Assembly: GCA_019639255.1 (NCBI GenBank)
Contig: JAHBSF010000032.1
Location: 1 to 55,667 of the forward strand
Length of the DNA: 55,667 nt
From: Acidobacteriota bacterium
GTDB lineage: Bacteria; Acidobacteriota; Blastocatellia; RBC074
Reading direction: 5' to 3'
Part shown: positions 35,832 through 43,453 of the stretch, piece by piece
Layout: the number at the start of each line of letters is the position of its first letter
Position numbering within the stretch: position 1 is the stretch's first letter
Made by a program: the position numbers and the translations under genes
Notes under the pieces: generated by a model
Databases searched by the model: none
Told to the model about the DNA's origin: nothing
What the model saw: only the letters and a program-made list of their open reading frames with translations

Positions 35832-37208
35832 ATGAGTGAAGAAAGATCAAAGATCGGGTTTGTCAGTCTGGGCTGCCCGAAAAACCTCGTCGACAGCGAG
35901 GTGATGATGGGCCAACTGGCCCGCCACGGATACGAACTGACTACGGATCGCGAAGCGGCCGACGTAATCGTAGTCAATACCTGCGGCTTCATCGAGCCCG
36001 CCAAGGAAGAGTCGATCAATACGATCCTTGAAATGGCGCAGCTGAAGGAAACGGCCAACTGCAAGCGCCTCGTCGTGGCCGGATGTCTGGTCGAGCGCTA
36101 CCGCCGGGATCTGCTCAACCAGCTTCCCGAAGTCGATGCCGTGCTCGGCACAAGCGAGATAGAAAAAATCGTCGCCGCAGTCGATCCGGCGGCGGCGGCG
36201 GCGGCGGACGCAGCATTCGTAGCCTCGAATGCGTGGATGACTCGCGGGCTTCCGACGTATCTTTACGACGAAACCGCGCCGCGCCTTCTTTCGACTCCGA
36301 GCCATTTCGCCTACGTCAAAATCGCCGAGGGCTGCGATCATACGTGCGCCTTCTGCGCCATTCCGCAGATGCGCGGTAAATATCGCAGCCGCCGCGCCGC
36401 ATCGATTGTGCGCGAGGCCGAGCAGCTTGGGGCGCAGGGCGTCAGGGAACTGGTGCTCATTTCGCAGGATTCGACGCAGTACGGGCTGGATCTGGGATTG
36501 AAGGACGGGCTTGCGGATCTGCTGCGCGCGCTTGCGCGCGTCGAGGGCGTGGAGTGGATTCGCGTGATGTATACGTATCCGAATTCGCTTTCCGACGCGA
36601 CGCTGCGCGTGATGGCGGAGGAAGAGAAGGTATGCAGGTACCTGGACATGCCGCTGCAGCACGCAAGCTCTTCGGTGCTCAAGCGCATGCGGCGCGGAGG
36701 AAATCGTGAACTGCTCGAACGATTGCTTGCGCGCGCGCGCTCGATCGTTCCCGGCATTGCGCTGCGCACGACGCTTATAGTCGGTTTTCCGGGCGAGACG
36801 GATGAAGATTTCGACGAATTGCTCGGATTCGTGCGCGCGGTGGAATTCGACCGGTTGGGCGTATTCACTTATTCCGACGAAGAGGGCACGCACGGCTACG
36901 ATCTGGATGAAAAAGTATCGGCGCGCGTGATGCGTTCGAGGCGCGCGCGCGTGATGCGCGAGCAGGCGAAGATTTCAAAGCGCCGCAACCGGCAACTCAT
37001 CGGGCAGCGGTTTCGCGCATTGCTCGAAGGGGTATCGGAGGAAAGCGACCTGTTGTTGCAGGCGCGGCTCGAATCGCAGGCGCCCGAAGTCGACGGGCAC
37101 GTTTTGATCAATGACATACCGGAAGGGTTTGAGGCAAAGCCGGGCGACTTCATCGATATGGAGATCACGGCTGCGCACCAGTACGATCTGGTCGCGCGCG
37201 CAATATGA
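35832..37208 (+). CDS. rimO: Ribosomal protein S12 methylthiotransferase RimO
   Basis: A 458-residue radical-SAM enzyme that methylthiolates the conserved aspartate of ribosomal protein S12. N-terminal UPF0004 domain: GFVSLGCPKNLVDSE, VVNTCGFIEPAKEESI and VVAGCLVERY supply three cluster cysteines. The radical SAM CxxxCxxC is EGCDHTCAFCAIP. The C-terminal TRAM region follows about residue 390. The GCPKN and AKEESI signatures separate RimO from MiaB. The ATG at 35832 fits the family start. Confidence 0.95.
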   Translation: MSEERSKIGFVSLGCPKNLVDSEVMMGQLARHGYELTTDREAADVIVVNTCGFIEPAKEESINTILEMAQLKETANCKRLVVAGCLVERYRRDLLNQLPEVDAVLGTSEIEKIVAAVDPAAAAAADAAFVASNAWMTRGLPTYLYDETAPRLLSTPSHFAYVKIAEGCDHTCAFCAIPQMRGKYRSRRAASIVREAEQLGAQGVRELVLISQDSTQYGLDLGLKDGLADLLRALARVEGVEWIRVMYTYPNSLSDATLRVMAEEEKVCRYLDMPLQHASSSVLKRMRRGGNRELLERLLARARSIVPGIALRTTLIVGFPGETDEDFDELLGFVRAVEFDRLGVFTYSDEEGTHGYDLDEKVSARVMRSRRARVMREQAKISKRRNRQLIGQRFRALLEGVSEESDLLLQARLESQAPEVDGHVLINDIPEGFEAKPGDFIDMEITAAHQYDLVARAI

Positions 37209-37220
37209 TTATCGGCTGAT

Positions 37221-37457
37221 TAGTCTGTAAATTAAATCTCCTGGTTTTTCAGCCGCGAAGCGGCGAAAGAACTGTAGCCTGGTGCGTGAGCGCCAGGTCA
37301 GCAGGCAAAAAACGTCCCAGCCCTGAAAGGGCGAAAGATCTTCCGCCCCTCTGGGGCTTACAGGTTTTTTCCACACCTACCCAGGGCTCGCCGCCCTGGG
37401 CTACAGATCTTTCGCCGCTTCGCGGCTGAAAAACCAGGAGATTTAATTTACAGACTA
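37221..37457. mobile_element. Hairpin-mosaic repeat with about 50-bp inverted ends (MITE-like)
   Basis: TAGTCTGTAAATTAAATCTC onward is matched by its reverse complement ending ...ACAGACTA over about 50 bp. Inside are separate small hairpins: GCCTGGTGCG..GCGCCAGG, CCCTGAAAGGG, GCCCCTCTGGGGC and CCCAGGGCTCGCCGCCCTGGG. CTGAT flanks both ends (37216-37220, 37458-37462), a possible target duplication. No gene is inside. Confidence 0.8.
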
Positions 37458-37496
37458 CTGATTTCGGGCTGATTTCGGGGTGATTTTGGGCTGAAT

Positions 37497-38027
37497 ATGG
37501 GCGAACGCGCGACGACGATGCAGATACAGGGTGCGGCCGACCGGCTCGCGATTGCGATCGCCACGGGGCTCGGAGTCGGGTTCATTCCGTTCGGACCGGG
37601 CACGTTCGGTTCGCTCATCGGCGTTGCGATCTGTTACGGGTTGACGACAAGATTCAAATTCACTCCCGACCTTTTGCAGCACTCGATTCTGGTTGTGAGC
37701 GCGGCGCTGGCGGTTATCGGCGTATGGGCGTCGGCGCGGGCCGAGCGGATTTTCGACCGCAAGGATGCAAGTCAGATAGTCATCGACGAGGTTTGCGGGC
37801 AAATGATTTCGTATGCGTTTCTGGCTCAGGCGCTGGGGCGCATCGGCGGGAACTGGCGCGCGGCTCTGGTCATCGGGTTTATACTTTTTCGTCTTTTCGA
37901 CATCGCCAAGCCGTATCCGATCCGCAGGCTTGAAGGGCTCGGTCCGGGGCTCGGCGTGATGGCGGACGATTGTCTCGCGGGCGTCTATGCGGCGGTCGCG
38001 CTGTCGTGGATTCTGGCGCTCTTCTGA
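37497..38027 (+). CDS. pgpA: Phosphatidylglycerophosphatase A
   Basis: A 176-residue integral membrane enzyme that dephosphorylates phosphatidylglycerophosphate. Diagnostic segments are GFIPFGPGTFGSLIG, ASQIVIDEVCGQMIS and DIAKPYPIRRLEGL, with several hydrophobic helices between. The ATG at 37497 gives a slightly long N-terminus; ATG 37518 is the alternative and both have weak ribosome sites. It is the first gene of a phospholipid-linked run with plsY and gpsA, separated from rimO by the MITE-like element. Confidence 0.9.
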   Translation: MGERATTMQIQGAADRLAIAIATGLGVGFIPFGPGTFGSLIGVAICYGLTTRFKFTPDLLQHSILVVSAALAVIGVWASARAERIFDRKDASQIVIDEVCGQMISYAFLAQALGRIGGNWRAALVIGFILFRLFDIAKPYPIRRLEGLGPGLGVMADDCLAGVYAAVALSWILALF

Positions 38028-38056
38028 GTCAAACCACGCGGCATTGAAACCTGTAA

Positions 38057-38132
38057 GAAGAATAACGGAACATACGGAATAAACGGAACAAACGGAAGGG
38101 TATGATCTTTTTCGTATGTTCCGTAGTCTCTG
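38057..38132. repeat. ACGGAA palindrome, internally shortened
   Basis: ACGGAACATACGGAA pairs with the later TTCGTATGTTCCGT, but the purine side has extra units without partners, suggesting loss of part of the pyrimidine arm. Confidence 0.8.
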
Positions 38133-38153
38133 TTTATCTCAGTTGTCTCGCAT

Positions 38154-39392
38154 ATGCTCAACGCTGAAATTATCGCCGTCGGTTCGGAGATGCTGACGCC
38201 CACGCGCGTCGACACCAATTCGCTGTGGCTGACCGAGCAGCTCAACGCCATCGGAATCGAAGTAAAGCTGAAGATCGTCGTGGGAGACGATGAAGCGAGG
38301 CTCGAAGAAACCGTGCGCGACGCGCTGAAACGCTCCGAAGTCATCATCGCTACGGGCGGGCTCGGGCCTACCGAAGACGATATAACGCGCAAGATATTTT
38401 CGCGCGTGCTCGGCCGCCGCCTTCAGTTGCACGATGCAACGCTCGACCGCATCAGAAAGCGGTTCGCCGCGCGCGGCTATCAGATGCCGGAAATCAACGC
38501 GCGGCAGGCGCTCGTGCCCGAGGGCGCGCAGTTGCTCGAAAACGAGCGCGGCACGGCTCCGGGGCTGTTGATGACGGAAAAGAACTGCACCGTAGTATTG
38601 CTTCCGGGGCCGCCGCGCGAACTCAAGCCGATGTTCACCTCTCAGGTTCTGCCCCTGCTTGCGCGGCGCGCGGGCGGCACGATCATACGGCGGCGAAGGA
38701 TCGGAACCTTCGGCCTGACCGAATCGGGCGTGGATGAAATCGCCGCGCCGGTTTACGCGCGTTTAACAAACCCGTCGACCACGATTCTCGCCGACCGCGG
38801 CATAATCGAGCTGCACCTGGCGGCGCGGGCATCGAGCGAAGCCGAAGCCGAGCGCATGCTCGACGATCTCTCGGGACGACTCGAAGAGGCTCTCGGTCAT
38901 CACGTATTTTCCACGCGCGGCGAAACGCTCGAAGAGGTCATCGCCGAATGGCTGCGCTTTCGCAACTACACCATTGCGGTAGCCGAAAGCTGCACGGGCG
39001 GCCTTCTCGCCGGAAGGATCACGGATGTGCCGGGCAGTTCGGATTATTTTCTGGCCGGCGTCGTCGCCTACGCCAACGAAGCCAAAACCGAACTGCTGGG
39101 CGTTCCCGCTGAACTCATCGCCGCGCACGGCGCAGTCAGCGCCGAGGTAGCCGAAGCGATGGCCGAGGGAGTCAGGCGGCGCGCCGGAACTACGATAGGC
39201 GTGGCGGTAACGGGGATTGCGGGGCCGGACGGCGGGACGGAGGAAAAACCCGTAGGCCTGGTTTATATCGGATTTGCAAACGAGGTGGCGGTTGAGTCGC
39301 GGAGATTTTTGTTTCCTTCGGGCGACCGATACCTGATCCGGCAGTTTTCCATAAATGCGGCGCTCAATATGGTGCGGCGCCGCCTTCAGTGA
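38154..39392 (+). CDS. cinA: CinA family protein (MoaB-like plus NMN amidase domain)
   Basis: A 412-residue two-domain protein. Residues about 1-170 are MoaB/MogA-like (EIIAVGSEMLTPTRVDTNSL, TGGLGPTEDDITRK, LPGPPRELKPM), and residues about 250-412 are the CinA C-terminal domain (AVAESCTGGLLAGRITDVPG, VTGIAGPDGGTEEKPVGLVY), usually a nicotinamide-nucleotide amidase. Likely pyridine-nucleotide recycling. Its stop overlaps the GTG of plsY by 4 bp, so the two are coupled. Confidence 0.93.
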   Translation: MLNAEIIAVGSEMLTPTRVDTNSLWLTEQLNAIGIEVKLKIVVGDDEARLEETVRDALKRSEVIIATGGLGPTEDDITRKIFSRVLGRRLQLHDATLDRIRKRFAARGYQMPEINARQALVPEGAQLLENERGTAPGLLMTEKNCTVVLLPGPPRELKPMFTSQVLPLLARRAGGTIIRRRRIGTFGLTESGVDEIAAPVYARLTNPSTTILADRGIIELHLAARASSEAEAERMLDDLSGRLEEALGHHVFSTRGETLEEVIAEWLRFRNYTIAVAESCTGGLLAGRITDVPGSSDYFLAGVVAYANEAKTELLGVPAELIAAHGAVSAEVAEAMAEGVRRRAGTTIGVAVTGIAGPDGGTEEKPVGLVYIGFANEVAVESRRFLFPSGDRYLIRQFSINAALNMVRRRLQ

Positions 39393-40009
39393 ATCCGCAT
39401 ATGCAATATCTTGCTCTGATACTCGCCTACACTCTCGGCTCGATTCCGTTCGGCTACCTGATAGTCAAATGGCGGGCGGGAACCGATGTGCGCCGGGCCG
39501 GGAGCGGAGCTACGGGAGCCACGAATGTAACGCGCACGGCGGGGCGCGCAGCCGGCATCGCTACGCTTGCGCTCGATGCGCTCAAGGGCTTTTTTGCCGT
39601 ATGGATTGCGCGGCGTTTAACCGGCGATGACGGGACTTCGTGGGTGATTGCGGGATGCGCGGTGCTTGCTGTCATCGGCCACATCTTTCCGGTATGGCTC
39701 GGATTCAGGGCCGGAAAGGGAGTGGCGACGGGGCTAGGCGTTTTCGCTGCGATTGCGCCCGCAGCGGTTTTGACTTCGGCGGTTGTGTTTCTGGTGGTTG
39801 TTGCGTTGACGAGGTACGTATCGCTGGGATCGATGCTCGGGGCTGCATCGGCGCCGCTGTGGGCGTGGTTGTGGCGGCCCGACGATCCGGATTTGATGAA
39901 GGTGCTGGCGGCGTTGAGCGTCTCCGCCGTGATCATCATCGCGAAACATCACGAAAACATAAGGCGGCTGGTTGCGGGGACGGAGAGCCGATTCGGGGCG
40001 AAGAAGTAG
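39389..40009 (+). CDS. plsY: Glycerol-3-phosphate acyltransferase PlsY
   Basis: A 206-residue multi-helix membrane acyltransferase using acyl-phosphate to make lysophosphatidate. Motif 1 is GSIPFGYLIVKWRAGTDVRR, followed by GSGATGATNVTRTAG; motif 2 is GFRAGKGVATGLGVF; motif 3 region near KHHENIRRLVAGTESRFG. The GTG at 39389 overlaps the cinA stop; ATG 39401 would remove four residues. It precedes gpsA, which makes its substrate. Confidence 0.95.
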   Translation: MNPHMQYLALILAYTLGSIPFGYLIVKWRAGTDVRRAGSGATGATNVTRTAGRAAGIATLALDALKGFFAVWIARRLTGDDGTSWVIAGCAVLAVIGHIFPVWLGFRAGKGVATGLGVFAAIAPAAVLTSAVVFLVVVALTRYVSLGSMLGAASAPLWAWLWRPDDPDLMKVLAALSVSAVIIIAKHHENIRRLVAGTESRFGAKK

Positions 40010-40123
40010 GAAGATAACGGAACAAACGAAAAAAGACGAAAAAAGACGGAAAAGGAAGATAAAGACCGAAGATGTCTTCCTTCCGTGTATTTAGTTTCTT
40101 TTCGTTTGTTCCGTCATCTCTCT
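40010..40123. repeat. ACGGAA palindrome
   Basis: GATAACGGAACAAACGAAAA at the left and TTTTCGTTTGTTCCGTCATC at the right; the GATAAC/GTCATC pair includes one G-T wobble. It starts at the plsY stop and lies before gpsA. Confidence 0.9.
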
Positions 40124-40135
40124 TCAGCATCGTGT

Positions 40136-41128
40136 ATGAGCCGGATTGCAATCATCGGAGCGGGCAGTTGGGGAACGGCGCTGGCCATTGCGGCTGCGCG
40201 TTCGGGGCATGATGTGCGGCTGTGGGCGCGCAGTGCGGAGATTGCGGCGGCTATGGCGCGCGAAAGAGCCAATAACGTCTATTTGCCCGGATTCGATCTG
40301 CCTGCATCGATTGAGCCCGTCGATGATGCGGCGTTCGCCGTTGACGCAGCGGAGTTCGTCGTAATGGTGGTTCCCTCGCACGTATCCCGCAGCACATACG
40401 AACGGCTGCGACCGCATCTGCTGCCGGAGATGATCCTGGTGAGCGCTACCAAGGGCATAGAGACGGCTACCGTGATGAGAATGGAACAGGTCGTGCGGGA
40501 CGTGCTGGAGTATGAGCCGCGTTACGCGGCGCTTTCGGGGCCGAGTTTTGCGCGCGAGGTTGCGAACGATGAGCCGTGCGCAATCGTAGCGGCATCGCGC
40601 GAGCCGGAGTGGGCGGGTGCGGTGCAGCGGGCGTTTTCGACGCGGCGGTTTCGCGTTTATACCAACACGGACGTTGCCGGAGTGGAAATCGGCGGGGCGA
40701 TCAAGAACGTGCTGGCGATCGCCACGGGCGCGGTCAACGGGCTCGGACTCGGATACAATAGCGCAGCGGCGCTTGTGACGCGCGGGCTTGCCGAAATGAC
40801 GCGGCTGGCTGCGGCGTGCGGCGGGCGCGCCGAGACGCTTGCCGGGCTTGCGGGACTGGGCGATCTGGTGTTGACGTGTTTCGGGAACCTTTCGCGCAAC
40901 AGGCGCGTCGGTTATGAACTTGGGCGCGGGCGCAATCTGGAGGAAATCACGGGAGAGATGCGCGAGGTAGCCGAGGGCGTGATGACGGCCCGAGCCGCCC
41001 GCGAGCTTGCATTGAGCGTGGGTGTGGATATGCCGATCGCCCGTGGTGTTTACGAAATGCTCTACGAAGGCAAAACGCCGCGGCAGCTCGAACTGGAACT
41101 TATGGAGCGGCCGCTGAAAGGAGAGTGA
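40136..41128 (+). CDS. gpsA: NAD(P)-dependent glycerol-3-phosphate dehydrogenase
   Basis: A 330-residue enzyme reducing dihydroxyacetone phosphate to sn-glycerol-3-phosphate for phospholipid synthesis. N-terminal Rossmann motif IAIIGAGSWGTALA, VPSHVSRSTYERL, SATKGIE, ALSGPSFAREVA, the catalytic Lys in EIGGAIKNVLAIA and AGLGDLVLTCFG with RNRRVGYELGRG are intact. The ATG at 40136 follows the palindrome; earlier in-frame codons are repeat sequence. With plsY upstream, it forms the glycerolipid entry step. Confidence 0.95.
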   Translation: MSRIAIIGAGSWGTALAIAAARSGHDVRLWARSAEIAAAMARERANNVYLPGFDLPASIEPVDDAAFAVDAAEFVVMVVPSHVSRSTYERLRPHLLPEMILVSATKGIETATVMRMEQVVRDVLEYEPRYAALSGPSFAREVANDEPCAIVAASREPEWAGAVQRAFSTRRFRVYTNTDVAGVEIGGAIKNVLAIATGAVNGLGLGYNSAAALVTRGLAEMTRLAAACGGRAETLAGLAGLGDLVLTCFGNLSRNRRVGYELGRGRNLEEITGEMREVAEGVMTARAARELALSVGVDMPIARGVYEMLYEGKTPRQLELELMERPLKGE

Positions 41129-41131
41129 GCG

Positions 41132-42946
41132 ATGCCGGGAGGGAAGAGAAACAACGGAACAAACGAAAAGAAACGAAATAAACGAAAAATACCGAAACCT
41201 TACAGTTGGTTCCGTATGTTTGGTTTCTTTTCGTTTGTTCCGTTGTTTCTCTTCCTCTGCGGGCAGGCGTGGGCGCAGCAGGGGGCTCCGTCGATTCACG
41301 TCGTAGCGGTGCGCGGCGAATGCGTGCGCGAAGCGCCGGTTGCGATCATCAACGGGCGATTGACGGTGCTGCGGTCCGGCCCGCCGCCCGGGAGTGCGCC
41401 CGCTCCTGCATCGAGAGAGACGATTCTGTCGCGGTTTACCGATGACGGCGCAGCGCGCGATCTGGTCGTAGCCGAGATGAAAAAGAATCGCAGCGTCCGT
41501 GTTGCGGACCGCATAGAAGACGCCAATGCGGTCTTTTTCGTTTGCAGCAGCTATTTGGGCGACCTGACGCAGATGAGCATACAGATCAACACGACGGCGA
41601 TAAACGATTCCTATCGCGTCGGGGTACAGGCTGCGTTTATGCCGGCGGCGGATTTTACGCTGCGCTCTGAAGCCTACGGTGATTTGAGACGTTCGGCGCC
41701 GTGGAAGATGGATACGGCGGAAGATCGCGACCTGCAGCGGGCGCGCGACCGCGCCAATCCCGGCGGAATCGTTGATATAGGCGGAGGCCTCACGATAATC
41801 GCGGGCCGCGGGTGGGCTGCAGAAATATCTCCGGCAGCAACGGTGAAGCAGTTTTTCAGGGAATCGAAGGAACTGCTCGTGCAGGCGGGCGCCTGGCCGC
41901 GGCCGGTAAAACCGGAAGCGCACGAAGCGCCCCGGCCCGTGCTTCTGGCCGGACGTGAATCTGCTGCGGCAACGGCTGATAAACAGGATCAGAAAGCCGA
42001 CGAGCGAACCGACACCGATCAGGCTACGGTAAGAATCGATACATCGCTTGTGCTGGTTCCGGTGAGCGTGCTTGACCGCGACGGCAAGTACATTCCCGAT
42101 CTGAATGTCGGGAATTTTACGATTTACGAAGACGGGATCAAACAGGAGATATCGGATTTCGGCGCGACGGAATCGCCGTTTCACGTCGCGTTGCTGCTGG
42201 ATATGTCGGGCAGCACGCGCTTTCGCGTCGAAGACATTCAGGATGCGGCGCTGGCTTTCGTCGAGCAGTTGCGCCCGCAGGACCGCGTATGCGTAATCGC
42301 ATTCGATTCGGAAGTGCGCATAGCCGCAGAGTTCACAAACGACCGGATGCTGTTGACGCGAGCCATTCTGCGCACGCGCACGGGCGGCGCAACGCGCGTA
42401 TACGATGCGCTGGATCTCGTATTAACCGAGCGGTTGAGCGGCATCGACGGGCGCAAGGCCATAGTAATTTTTTCGGACGGCGTGGATACGGCAAGCAGGA
42501 TCGCGAAGCGCGAGGATGTGCTGGCGCACGTAGAGGAATCCGGCGCGCTCGTTTACGCGGTTCGCTACGATACGCTCCAGGAAGTAGAAGGCCGGGTGCT
42601 TGCGGTTGTACCGCCCGGGGTTGTGCCGCTGCTCGATCCAGCGTCGCGCAGGCTTTTCTCGCCCGAACAGTTGCGGCAGGACTATGCCGAAGCTGCGCAA
42701 TACCTGGAGGCGCTTGCGCGCCGTAGCGGGGCACGGTACTACGATGTGGATACTTTGGTTGACGTAAAACAGGCGTTCACGGGCATTGCGGAGGAACTGC
42801 GGCGGCAGTACTGGCTCGGGTATTATCCGTCGAATCAGGCGCAGGACGGCGTGTACAGAAAGATCCGGGTTTCGGTGGACAGATCGGATGCGGCAGTGAG
42901 GGCGCGCGACGGATACCGCACGCAGGGCGGGCAGCGGAAACAATGA
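41132..42946 (+). CDS. Secreted VWFA-related protein with a repeat-encoded signal peptide
   Basis: A 604-residue exported protein. The ATG at 41132 has AAAGGAGAG upstream, overlapping the gpsA end. Residues 1-28 are strongly basic (NEKKRNKRKIPK within them), 29-44 hydrophobic (FGFFSFVPLFLFLCG), and cleavage after AWA48 is likely. All of this is encoded by the palindrome 41142-41255. Residues about 300-345 hold the DRDGKYIPDLNVGNF..YEDG pattern of the VWFA-related Acidobacterial family, and a VWA domain follows with the MIDAS DMSGS near residue 356 and IVIFSDGVDTAS. Role is unknown, probably adhesion or protein binding outside the cell. Confidence 0.85.
   Translation: MPGGKRNNGTNEKKRNKRKIPKPYSWFRMFGFFSFVPLFLFLCGQAWAQQGAPSIHVVAVRGECVREAPVAIINGRLTVLRSGPPPGSAPAPASRETILSRFTDDGAARDLVVAEMKKNRSVRVADRIEDANAVFFVCSSYLGDLTQMSIQINTTAINDSYRVGVQAAFMPAADFTLRSEAYGDLRRSAPWKMDTAEDRDLQRARDRANPGGIVDIGGGLTIIAGRGWAAEISPAATVKQFFRESKELLVQAGAWPRPVKPEAHEAPRPVLLAGRESAAATADKQDQKADERTDTDQATVRIDTSLVLVPVSVLDRDGKYIPDLNVGNFTIYEDGIKQEISDFGATESPFHVALLLDMSGSTRFRVEDIQDAALAFVEQLRPQDRVCVIAFDSEVRIAAEFTNDRMLLTRAILRTRTGGATRVYDALDLVLTERLSGIDGRKAIVIFSDGVDTASRIAKREDVLAHVEESGALVYAVRYDTLQEVEGRVLAVVPPGVVPLLDPASRRLFSPEQLRQDYAEAAQYLEALARRSGARYYDVDTLVDVKQAFTGIAEELRRQYWLGYYPSNQAQDGVYRKIRVSVDRSDAAVRARDGYRTQGGQRKQ
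41142..41255. repeat. ACGGAA palindrome inside the 5' coding region of the VWA gene
   Basis: GGAAGAGAAACAACGGAACA at 41142 is matched by its complement ending at 41255. The copy has ACAACGG/CCGTTGT, again a matched variant. It is in frame with the gene. Confidence 0.95.
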
Positions 42947-42993
42947 AGAGAAAACGCGGAACACACGGAATACACGGAAATAAACGGAATTGA
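42946..42993. repeat. Half copy of the ACGGAA palindrome family over the smpB start
   Basis: ACGCGGAACACACGGAATAC then ACGGAAATAAACGGAA leads straight into TTGACGG, the smpB start. No complementary arm is present. Confidence 0.7.
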
Positions 42994-43451
42994 CGGAAAA
43001 AATCATCACAACGAATCGGGCGGCCTTTCACGATTACCACATACTCGAAACCTACGAAGCCGGAATCGAGCTTACGGGCACGGAGGTGAAATCGGCGCGC
43101 GACGGGCGCGTGAATCTGAAGGACGCGTATGCACGGATCGAAGGCGGGCAGGCGTGGCTGCTCAACGCGCACATCAGCCCCTACACGCACGGCAACCGTC
43201 AGAACCACGAACCCACGCGGGAGCGGCGGTTGCTGCTGCACAAGCGCGAAATCGAGCGTCTGCGTTCGCGCATCGACGAGAAGGGATTGACGATCATCCC
43301 GATCAGGTTTTATTTGAAGAACAGGCTGATAAAATGCGAACTCGCGGTTGCGCGCGGCAAGAAGCTTTACGACAAGCGGGAAACCGAGGCGCGGCGCGAT
43401 CAGGAACGGGCCGCGCGGGCGGCGATCAAAAAGAGGAGCGTTGAAGACTGA
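42990..43451 (+). CDS. smpB: SsrA-binding protein SmpB
   Basis: A 153-residue tmRNA-binding protein for ribosome rescue. NRAAFHDYHILETYEAGIEL, GTEVKSARDGRVNLKDAYAR, and the C-terminal KKLYDKRETEARRDQERAAR tail are canonical. The start is a TTG at 42990 giving MTEKIITTNR; the upstream purine-rich half-repeat provides GGAA as the only ribosome-site-like sequence. The ssrA gene is not in the window. pepA follows two bases after its stop region. Confidence 0.95.
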   Translation: MTEKIITTNRAAFHDYHILETYEAGIELTGTEVKSARDGRVNLKDAYARIEGGQAWLLNAHISPYTHGNRQNHEPTRERRLLLHKREIERLRSRIDEKGLTIIPIRFYLKNRLIKCELAVARGKKLYDKRETEARRDQERAARAAIKKRSVED

Positions 43452-43453
43452 TA

